A DNA stretch of 64,000 nt from assembly GCF_003628755.1 (NCBI RefSeq), contig NZ_CP029256.1, positions 1,569,585 through 1,633,584 of the forward strand, given 5' to 3'. The notes under the pieces are model-generated. The model saw nothing but the letters and a program-made list of their open reading frames with translations. It searched no databases and was not told where the DNA came from. Shown in pieces: positions 57,619 to 64,000 of the stretch (position 1 is the stretch's first letter; every line of letters starts with the position of its first letter). The translations under genes were made by a program, and so were the position numbers. Source of the stretch: Christensenella minuta (GTDB lineage Bacteria > Bacillota > Clostridia > Christensenellales > Christensenellaceae).

Positions 57619-58326
57619 ATGGTTTCTTTGGAGACGCTATCGGACATGATCGATATCACGGCAGTCGCCGCGGATACGCGCCTTGCGGACGTCGACCGCA
57701 TTTGTGATATCGCGAAGGCGTATCACTGCGCTTCCACAATCACGCTGCCGTGCTATCTTGCGCGCACTATGAAAAATACGATCGGCTACGAGCTTCTTCA
57801 CGGGTCTGTGACGGGATTCCCTTACGGCGGGGAGCTTACGTCCACAAAGGTTTATGAAGCAAAGCAGCTGGAGCTTTTGGGCGCCCAGGAGATCGATATG
57901 GTCATGAACATAGGAGCATTCCTTTCCGGAAACCTGAAATATACCAAGCAGGATATCACGGCGGTATGCGAGGCTGTGAAGGTTCCTGTTAAAGTCATTA
58001 TCGAGACGGCCCTGCTTGACAATACTCAGATCGCCAAGGCATCCGAACTTGTCGCGGGCGCGGGCGCGCCCTGGGTTAAGAGCAGCACCGGCTTCCACGG
58101 CAAGCCTACGACGGCGGAAATCGTCCGTATCATGAAGGATGCGGCCGGGGAAGCTGTGAAAGTGAAGGCGGCAGGCGGTATCCGCGACCTCGATACGATG
58201 CTGGAAATGGCGGAAGCCGGTGCCGAACGGTTCGGCCTTGGCGTACGCAGCTGCGAAAGTATTTTTCTCGAGCTCGATAAACGGCTCGGGCGTGAAAACC
58301 TGATGGAATATATTACGGCCAGCTGA
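57619..58326 (+). CDS. deoC: Deoxyribose-phosphate aldolase-like protein (DeoC family)
   Basis: 235 residues from ATG 57619 (GGAGG eight bases upstream). TIM-barrel class I aldolase with EIDMVMNIGAFLSG, VKVIIETALL and the Schiff-base Lys in WVKSSTGFHG near 155, then VKAAGGIRDLDTMLEMAEAGAERFG. It cleaves 2-deoxyribose 5-phosphate to glyceraldehyde 3-phosphate and acetaldehyde. The N-terminus is divergent from the canonical IDHT pattern (MIDITAVAADTRL), so substrate drift is possible. No other deoxynucleoside genes are adjacent. A long structured leader precedes it. Confidence 0.85.
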   Translation: MVSLETLSDMIDITAVAADTRLADVDRICDIAKAYHCASTITLPCYLARTMKNTIGYELLHGSVTGFPYGGELTSTKVYEAKQLELLGAQEIDMVMNIGAFLSGNLKYTKQDITAVCEAVKVPVKVIIETALLDNTQIAKASELVAGAGAPWVKSSTGFHGKPTTAEIVRIMKDAAGEAVKVKAAGGIRDLDTMLEMAEAGAERFGLGVRSCESIFLELDKRLGRENLMEYITAS

Positions 58327-58392
58327 CCGGGCCGGCGCACGTGCCCGCAGCCCCCCGCGTAAACGGCGGCTAATGCGGCTAATAATGAAGCG

Positions 58393-58427
58393 AAAAAAAT
58401 GACCGGCCCTGTGCCGGTCATTTTTTT
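58393..58427. terminator. Bidirectional terminator between deoC and metY
   Basis: AAAAAAATGACCGGC and GCCGGTCATTTTTTT around CCTGT. Confidence 0.9.
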
Positions 58428-58437
58428 ATTGCTTTTT

Positions 58438-59700
58438 TTACCGAATCGACGCAAAGCCCTTTGACAGGTCTTCGATGATATCGTCAATGTCTTCGATCCC
58501 CACCGAAAGGCGGATCATTCCCGGCGTGATGCCCGCGTTTGCAAGCTGTTCGTCCGAAAGCTGGCGGTGCGTTTCGCTCGCCGGATGCAGTACGCATGTT
58601 TTCACAGTCGCCACATGCACCACGTTGGAAGCCATCTCAAGGCTGTCCATAAACTTCACGGCCGCGTCCCTGCCCCCTTTCAGCGAGAAGGAAATAACGC
58701 CGCTCGCACCGTCAGGCAGGTACTTTTGCCCGAGGCTGTAATACTTGTCCCCTTTGAGGCCCGGATAATTCACAAATTCCACTTCCGGCTGTTCTGCGAG
58801 GAATTCCGCCGTTTCCTGCGCGTTTGCGCTGTGGCGCTCCATTCGCAGCGCAAGCGTTTCCAGCCCGAGGTTCAGGAGGAAAGCGGCATGTGCCGTGGGG
58901 CTCGCGCCGATATCACGCATGAGCTGTGTGCGCGCCTTGGTGATATAGGCCTGTCTGCCGAAGGTTTCCGTATACACAACGCCATGATAGCTCTCGTCCG
59001 GTTCGGTAAGACCCGGGTAGTCCTTCCAGTCAAAGGTGCCGCCGTCAATCAACACGCCGCCGAGCTGCACCGCATGTCCATCCATATATTTCGAGGTCGA
59101 ATGCGTGACGATATCCGCACCAAACTCAAACGGCCTGCACAAAACCGGCGTTGCAAAAGTGTTGTCCACAACCAGCGGAACGCCGTGCCTGTGCGCAAGG
59201 TTTGCAAAGCGTTCGATATCGAACACGGAAATCGCCGGATTGGCGACCGTCTCACCGAAAACCAGTTTGGTGTTCGGGCGGAACGCTTTCTCGATTTCGT
59301 CATCCGGCGCATCCTGGTTCACGAACGTGCACTCGATCCCCAGTTTCTCCATCGTTACGCCGAACAGGTTGATCGTCCCGCCGTACACCTCGGAAGCGCA
59401 CACCATATGATCGCCCGCGCCCATAATGTTGAGTACCGCGATCATATTCGCGGCCTGCCCGGAAGACGTGCACATTGCGCCCACGCCGCCTTCGAGCGCG
59501 GCCAGCTTTTCTTCCACATAGCCTGCCGTCGGGTTTGCGAGCCGCGTATAGAAATATCCCGCGGCCTTGAGGTCAAAAAGGTCCCCAATGTGCTCCGTGG
59601 AATCGTAGTTAAAGGTCGTGCTCTGGTAGATCGGGAGCGCGTGCGGTTCCCCGTCCTTTGGTTTCCAGCCTTCATGCAGGCATTTGGTCTTTATCTTCAT
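58438..59700 (-). CDS. metY: O-acetylhomoserine sulfhydrylase
   Basis: 420 residues of the Cys/Met-metabolism PLP family, in the longer MetY size class (~425). Landmarks: YTRLANPTAGYVEEKLAALEGG, TSSGQAANMIAVLNIM, FVNQDAPDD, VVDNTFATPVLCRPFEFGADIVTHSTSKYMDGHA with the PLP Lys, and LHPASETHRQLSDEQLANAGITPGMIRLSVGIED. It makes homocysteine from O-acetylhomoserine and sulfide. Homoserine dehydrogenase is encoded a few genes upstream on the same strand, so both ends of the homoserine-to-homocysteine route are near. Confidence 0.95.
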   Translation of the reverse strand: MKIKTKCLHEGWKPKDGEPHALPIYQSTTFNYDSTEHIGDLFDLKAAGYFYTRLANPTAGYVEEKLAALEGGVGAMCTSSGQAANMIAVLNIMGAGDHMVCASEVYGGTINLFGVTMEKLGIECTFVNQDAPDDEIEKAFRPNTKLVFGETVANPAISVFDIERFANLAHRHGVPLVVDNTFATPVLCRPFEFGADIVTHSTSKYMDGHAVQLGGVLIDGGTFDWKDYPGLTEPDESYHGVVYTETFGRQAYITKARTQLMRDIGASPTAHAAFLLNLGLETLALRMERHSANAQETAEFLAEQPEVEFVNYPGLKGDKYYSLGQKYLPDGASGVISFSLKGGRDAAVKFMDSLEMASNVVHVATVKTCVLHPASETHRQLSDEQLANAGITPGMIRLSVGIEDIDDIIEDLSKGFASIR

Positions 59701-59798
59701 GCTGTCCTACCTCCCAATAGCTAAAATATAAATGCTTATGGATAACGTGCGTCCGGCATGCCTCAGGGCCGTACGGAAGACACGTTTTCCTTTTTATC

Positions 59799-60533
59799 CT
59801 AGATGATGATCCCGCCGTTCGGGCTTATTACCTGTCCGGTGATAAAGCGTCCCCCCTCTCCCGCGAGGAACAGGACGGCACGGGCAATATCCTCCGGCGT
59901 CCCGATGCATCCGAGCGGCGCCTCTTCCGCCAGCTCCCGGCGCGCATTCCCGTCAACCCCTGCGATCATATCCGTTTCGACCACGCCGGGCGCGATGCAG
60001 TTGACCCGCACGCCGGAAGGCCCCACCTCCTTTGCCAGAGCTTTCGTGAAGCCGATCACCGCCGCTTTCGAGGCGGAATAGGGAACCTCGCATGATGCGC
60101 CCGCCATTCCCCAGATGGAGGAAAGGTTGACGATACATCCGCGTTTCGCGCTGATCATGCCTGGAAGCACGGCGCGCGTGCACAGGAACATGCTTTTCAC
60201 ATTGACGTCAAACATACGCTGCCATTCCGCTTCCGTAACGTCTGTAAATAACTTTTGCTGTGCGATGCCCGCATTGTTCACAAGCGCGGTCACACTGCCA
60301 AAGCGAGCCTCGGCTTTCCCGAGCATCTCCGAAACCTGCGCCGCATCCGATACGTCCGCACGGAAAACGTCCGCGCTTACGTGCATCCGGCGCAGTTCAT
60401 CCAGAAGCCTCTCCGCTTCCTGCCCGCTCTTGTTATAATTTGCCGCAACGCACCAGCCCGCCTTGCCAAACGCGAGCGCACACGCCCTGCCGATCCCGCG
60501 CGACGCGCCGGTGATGAGCACAGTTCCGTTCAT
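59799..60533 (-). CDS. SDR-family oxidoreductase (FabG-like)
   Basis: 244 residues. TGASRGIGRACALAF cofactor loop with downstream NYNKSGQEA (NADP type), NNAGIA, catalytic Ser in NLSSIWG, YSASK, and the C-terminal SPNGGIII tail of the FabG subgroup. It looks like a 3-oxoacyl-ACP reductase, but no fab genes are near, so another keto substrate is possible. It lies 76 bp after the DUF2207 gene and 98 bp before metY. Confidence 0.88.
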   Translation of the reverse strand: MNGTVLITGASRGIGRACALAFGKAGWCVAANYNKSGQEAERLLDELRRMHVSADVFRADVSDAAQVSEMLGKAEARFGSVTALVNNAGIAQQKLFTDVTEAEWQRMFDVNVKSMFLCTRAVLPGMISAKRGCIVNLSSIWGMAGASCEVPYSASKAAVIGFTKALAKEVGPSGVRVNCIAPGVVETDMIAGVDGNARRELAEEAPLGCIGTPEDIARAVLFLAGEGGRFITGQVISPNGGIII

Positions 60534-60609
60534 ACCGCCACTCCAGAGTTATGATTATTTGTTTGCCGCAGCAGCCAGCGCGGCAAAGCGAGCCAAAAAG
60601 CGGATCGCG

Positions 60610-62505
60610 TCACCAGCTTCCGCCTCCTCCGCCAAAACCGCCGCCGGAAAAACCGCCGCCGGAGAAACCGCCGCCCCCGCCGATTCCGCCCCCGCCAAAA
60701 CCGCTGCCGCCGGAGCTTTTGGTCGCCATCATATTTTGCTGCGTATAATACAGGCTGTTAGAGATCATGCTGGCGAACCATATTGTCGTAAATACGGAAC
60801 CGTCGTAGCCATAATACCAGCTTGGCGGCTCGACGGCGATGCTTTCAAACTGCTTCGCCCACTTGTCCGTTACGCCCAGCACATACGCATAGGGCAGGAT
60901 ACTGTAAAAATATTTAGGATCGCTTTCTACCAGCATCTTAAGCTTGTCCGCCTCCACCGTTTCGATGAAATGCTTGAGGCCGAGTATCCTCCCCGACCAC
61001 TGCGCGCCGCGTGCCGTCCGCCGGCGTATTTGCGTGGCAAGGATCACCATTACGACCGACGCCGCAATGGGCACGACGGTCCACATCCCGAAGCTGTCCA
61101 TGCTGAACAGCGCCGTCACCCCGAAAAACAGTGCAAACAGGCTCACGTTCACGATCATCGAGCCTGTCTTGGTCGAGAGTTTCTCCGACTTCCATTTATT
61201 GACGTTCACGCACAGCATCAACGTAAACATGCCGCCGAACACCCATGCAACCGCTCCGGAAAAAACCGCCGCGAACCAATCGTAAGATTCGAGGTAATTG
61301 CTGAACGAGAACATCAGGACAGCGGGGAGCACGGCCGCTATGCTGGCAAATTTCTGCCGCCTCGTGGATTTTTTGGTGAAGACCAGGTTCTGTTCCATCT
61401 GATACTTATCCTTGATGCGGTCTTCCACAGCGGATATCGTGGCCGCAAACTTATACTGCATATCTTTGATACGCACGCTGTCCCTGCCCGCAAACATCTT
61501 ATCGAACAGGATACGCTCGTAATCGTTTGCCGTATCCGGAAGGTCCTTCAGTTTCTGGAACAGTAGATTATTTTTATCCTCCTGATGAATCTCGAGGTTG
61601 CCCTGGTCCGCCCAGTAGATAAGCAGGGAGACCGCATCCTTATCTTCCACGACGCCGTCCACGATATAGCCTACATCCGCAGAGTTCATGCCCTCGGGCG
61701 GATAGAATTCAACGGTTTGTATCTCCTGCTTTCTTTTCCCTGCGGTCAAATACAGCACAATGACAACGGCAAGCACCGCAAGGCCGCCAGTAATCCACGG
61801 GAAAATCTCGCTGTGCGGGTCGCGCGCCCCCACGTAATATCCGTCCGGGAGTTCGAGGCGGATATTGACGCCTTCGTATGGGGCGATCTGCTGATCGATT
61901 TCTCCCGTGATCGTCGTCCCGTCCACCTGGTATTTGAGCGCGTCCATATTATATCCGGAGGTTCCGTAGGAACCCGTGGAAAAGCCTACGTTTGCCGCGT
62001 CGAATTCCTTTGGCATATTGATGGTAAAGGAAAAGTGCTCGATCGGGGCGGCCCAGGACGGCGCAATGAGGTTGAAGTAGAATTCATCGAATTCCGGGCG
62101 CCCATCGTCTCCCGGGTCGAACAGGTAGCTAAATCTATACACCTGCTTCCCCGTTAAATAAATGTCCGGATCGCCGAGCTTGATTATAAAGGTATCGCCG
62201 TCTTTTTTCGTGTCGTACTGCCCGTCCGCAAAGACGCCGCTGACGACCACCTGGTAGGTATCGTTATAAACTTCCCCGTTGTGCCTGCGGGAAATTTCCG
62301 CGCGTGTCGGGATATCAACGCGCAGGCCGTGCGCCGGGGTCAGCCAGTCGACGGTCATCGTATCTTCCACACTGTAGGTGTTGTTTTCGTGCACCGTGAT
62401 CTCCCGGCGGTAGTCTTCGATGACATAATCCGCATCGGCGGCAAAGCCCGCCGCGGGAATCAGGAGGACCGTCAGGGCAACCAGGAGCAATAGAAATTTT
62501 TTCAT
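60610..62505 (-). CDS. DUF2207 membrane protein with Gly-rich tail
   Basis: 631 residues. Signal peptide of ~22, an extracytoplasmic beta-rich DUF2207 domain (YRREITVHENNTYSVEDTM start) to about 235, TM at ~240-260, a cytosolic region with YIVDGVVEDKDAVSLLIYWADQGNLEI (winged-helix-like), two more membrane pairs at about 400-445 and 455-500, and a terminal tail from about 600 made of FGGGG/FSGGG repeats ending GGGGSW. This is the normal family architecture. It is encoded right after lemA, a frequent pairing. Function unknown. Confidence 0.92.
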   Translation of the reverse strand: MKKFLLLLVALTVLLIPAAGFAADADYVIEDYRREITVHENNTYSVEDTMTVDWLTPAHGLRVDIPTRAEISRRHNGEVYNDTYQVVVSGVFADGQYDTKKDGDTFIIKLGDPDIYLTGKQVYRFSYLFDPGDDGRPEFDEFYFNLIAPSWAAPIEHFSFTINMPKEFDAANVGFSTGSYGTSGYNMDALKYQVDGTTITGEIDQQIAPYEGVNIRLELPDGYYVGARDPHSEIFPWITGGLAVLAVVIVLYLTAGKRKQEIQTVEFYPPEGMNSADVGYIVDGVVEDKDAVSLLIYWADQGNLEIHQEDKNNLLFQKLKDLPDTANDYERILFDKMFAGRDSVRIKDMQYKFAATISAVEDRIKDKYQMEQNLVFTKKSTRRQKFASIAAVLPAVLMFSFSNYLESYDWFAAVFSGAVAWVFGGMFTLMLCVNVNKWKSEKLSTKTGSMIVNVSLFALFFGVTALFSMDSFGMWTVVPIAASVVMVILATQIRRRTARGAQWSGRILGLKHFIETVEADKLKMLVESDPKYFYSILPYAYVLGVTDKWAKQFESIAVEPPSWYYGYDGSVFTTIWFASMISNSLYYTQQNMMATKSSGGSGFGGGGIGGGGGFSGGGFSGGGFGGGGGSW

Positions 62506-62524
62506 AATCCCTCTTTAGCAAAAT

Positions 62525-62546
62525 CGCAGCCGCTTAAGCGGCTGCG
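62525..62546 (-). terminator. Perfect 22-bp palindrome between lemA and DUF2207
   Basis: CGCAGCCGCTT/AAGCGGCTGCG, followed on the minus strand by ATTTTG. A partial terminator or mRNA-stability hairpin. Confidence 0.6.
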
Positions 62547-62565
62547 TATTTTGTTTCTGTTTTGT

Positions 62566-63138
62566 TTAGAACTGCACCTTTACGTTTTCGCGCTCCGCTG
62601 CGTTTTCCACCTCGTACATCGGCTGTTTCGTGAAGTTGAACTTCTTGGCGATCAGCCGCGTCGGGAAGGTCTCCAGCTTGGTGTTGAACATCCTCACGTT
62701 GGCGTTATAATATTTGCGCGCGTTTGCAAGGTCTGTTTCCACCATATTGAGCTGGTTCTGCAGGTCGAGGAAGTTCGTGTTTGCCTTCAGGTCCGGATAT
62801 GCTTCCGCTACCGCGAACAAGCTGCGGAGCGTTCCGGAAAGGATGTTTTCATTCGCGAGGCGTTCTTCCGTCGTGGAGGAATTCGCCACGCTGTTGCGGG
62901 CCGCCGTTACCTCGTCGAGCGTGCCGCGCTCATGCGCCGCATAGCCCTTGACCGTCTCCACAAGGTTCGGAATCAGGTCAAACCTCTTTTTGAGGTATAC
63001 ATCGATTGTCGCAAACGCTTCTTCGATACTGTTCTTCATTTTGATAAAGTTATTGTAAGCAACAATGTACCAGATGACAATAATGACGGCGATCGCCGCC
63101 ACAATACCGATCAAAATCCAAAGCCATGTCAGATCCAT
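62566..63138 (-). CDS. lemA: LemA family protein
   Basis: 190 residues after AGGAG. One N-terminal membrane helix (about 5-27) is followed by a helical bundle with FATIDVYLKKRFDLIPNLVETVKGYAAHE, the LemA hallmark, and later NVRMFNTKLETFPTRLIAKKFNF. LemA proteins face the outside or periplasm; their biochemical role is unsettled. The pairing with DUF2207 here matches many Firmicutes. Confidence 0.95.
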   Translation of the reverse strand: MDLTWLWILIGIVAAIAVIIVIWYIVAYNNFIKMKNSIEEAFATIDVYLKKRFDLIPNLVETVKGYAAHERGTLDEVTAARNSVANSSTTEERLANENILSGTLRSLFAVAEAYPDLKANTNFLDLQNQLNMVETDLANARKYYNANVRMFNTKLETFPTRLIAKKFNFTKQPMYEVENAAERENVKVQF

Positions 63139-63174
63139 CAGATTTCTCCTTTCGGGAAAGTTCCCATGTGAGCG

Positions 63175-63519
63175 TTAACCTTTTACAATAATCGCGTGGA
63201 ACACCAGTTCTCCGTCCCCCGTATTCCTGAGCCCGTGCATTTCCCCGTCGTAGCAAACCGTTACGTCGCCCGCTTTTACGGGCACGGCCCTTCCGTTGTC
63301 GTTATAATCTCCGCTGCCCTGCGTCAGGCAATATATCTCCGCCTCACCGTGGTGTGGATGGTCGCTTACCGTTGCGCCCGGCTCGAGTGTGATCGTCGTG
63401 AGCAGGGAAAGGTTGGGGCACAACTCCGCATCGCCCAGCCAAGACATAAGCTGCGCGCTGCCTTCGCCGTTTCCGCCGAGCTTATCCGCCTGTACCGCTT
63501 CATGTTTTCCAATAACCAT
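63175..63519 (-). CDS. Cupin-domain protein
   Basis: 114 residues, a single cupin barrel. Motif 1: VSDHPHHGEAEIYCLTQGSG, giving two His and a Glu; motif 2: VKAGDVTVCYDGEMHGLRNTG with the last His. It probably binds one divalent metal. Such small cupins act as sugar isomerases, dioxygenases or sensors; nothing here picks one. It lies 23 bp after the homoserine dehydrogenase stop and 36 bp before lemA. Confidence 0.88.
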   Translation of the reverse strand: MVIGKHEAVQADKLGGNGEGSAQLMSWLGDAELCPNLSLLTTITLEPGATVSDHPHHGEAEIYCLTQGSGDYNDNGRAVPVKAGDVTVCYDGEMHGLRNTGDGELVFHAIIVKG

Positions 63520-63542
63520 TCTTTTTCCCCCTATGCTTAAAA

Positions 63543-64000
63543 TTATTTTTCAACGCGGATGCAGTTCGGAACGCCGACCACCGCGTCAAGCTCCTTGATT
63601 TCTTCAATCGCCTGGCGCAGGTCTTTTTCATGCGCCTGGTGCGTCACCAGGATCAACGGAGCGCTCATGTCGCCCGGCTTCGCGCCTTTCTGGATCACGC
63701 TCTCGATGCTTACGCCGTGTTTGCCGAAAATTCCCGCGATTTTCGCGAGAACGCCCGGTTTATCCTGCACGTCCGTGCGGATAAAATATTCCGTGAGCCA
63801 GTTGTCATTGAATTTGACCCCGTCAGCCCCGTAGGTGTTCTCAAACGTCGCATAACGCGGATAATCTGCATTGTGCACCGCATATACCATATCCGATACG
63901 AGCGCGCTCGCCGTCGGGAAGTCGCCCGCTCCCTTGCCGTACCACATCATTTCGCCTACGGCGCTGCCATTGATAAAAATGGCGTTGAACGAGCCCTTGA
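63543..64000 (-). CDS. hom: Homoserine dehydrogenase, C-terminal part (5' end beyond window)
   Basis: About 152 codons are visible. The segment FNAIFINGSAVGEMMWYGKGAGDFPTASALVSDM is the end of the catalytic domain, and the ACT domain follows (YFIRTDVQDKPGVLAKIAGIFGKHGVSIESVIQKG...ILVTHQAHEKDLRQAI), which gives threonine feedback control in the family. It reduces aspartate semialdehyde to homoserine, feeding methionine (metY nearby) and threonine. Truncated only by the window edge. Confidence 0.95.
   Translation of the reverse strand, partial: KGSFNAIFINGSAVGEMMWYGKGAGDFPTASALVSDMVYAVHNADYPRYATFENTYGADGVKFNDNWLTEYFIRTDVQDKPGVLAKIAGIFGKHGVSIESVIQKGAKPGDMSAPLILVTHQAHEKDLRQAIEEIKELDAVVGVPNCIRVEK

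Noticed and set aside
60610-60720. Gly-codon repeats as a DNA tandem repeat or recombination site
   Set aside because: They encode the Gly-rich tail normal for DUF2207 proteins.

Overview
The window reads as a chromosomal segment of a Bacillota bacterium, most likely class Clostridia. Evidence: the infC-rpmI-rplT order with a transcription-attenuator leader, MutS2 plus ZapA, a ThiI without a rhodanese tail next to a NifS-type cysteine desulfurase, strong AGGAGG ribosome binding sites, and YesM/YesN-type two-component systems. The DNA is moderately GC-rich by eye. A Christensenellaceae-like origin is my guess only. I see no rRNA, tRNA, CRISPR array, intact transposon or prophage.

Layout. 1-5137: deoxysugar/lactaldehyde cluster with two double-domain class II aldolases, FucO and a PHP-domain protein. 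5238-13368: DUF815 ATPase, PflX-like radical SAM protein, Na+-dependent NSS transporter with a co-translated small membrane protein, an SDR, an AT-rich truncated AraC regulator and an acyl-CoA synthetase. 13488-17241: cold-shock gene with an attenuator-like leader, then the glutamate decarboxylase/antiporter pair gadB-gadC under tandem palindromes. 17374-21466: OmpR-type two-component pair, PfoR-like EIIC protein, a small lipoprotein and an AraC remnant. 21566-26323: nifS-like, thiI, mutM and an HtrA protease.

26613-37324 is the most interesting stretch. An RbsA/C/B-type sugar ABC transporter, a zinc polyol dehydrogenase and a D-psicose/D-tagatose 3-epimerase form one operon. Divergent from it are a motif-degenerate double ABC ATPase, a YesN-type response regulator and a YesM-type sensor kinase. 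The layout suggests ketose or polyol sensing, uptake and oxidation, with the degenerate ATPase possibly recruited as a regulatory subunit. The upstream repeats at the regulatory promoter fit an AraC-type activator.

37384-55474 is housekeeping on the minus strand: a two-component pair, DUF523, mutS2, zapA, pheT/pheS, a SpoU methyltransferase, rplT/rpmI/infC (infC starts at AUC), thrS, a RelA/SpoT-domain protein, a NadE with an extra C-terminal domain, a WYL regulator and an AraD-type epimerase. 55654-64000: OFA-family MFS transporter, thioesterase, DeoC-like aldolase with a structured leader, MetY, FabG-like SDR, DUF2207 plus LemA, a cupin, and the 3' part of homoserine dehydrogenase, which runs off the right edge. 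The first aldolase runs off the left edge.
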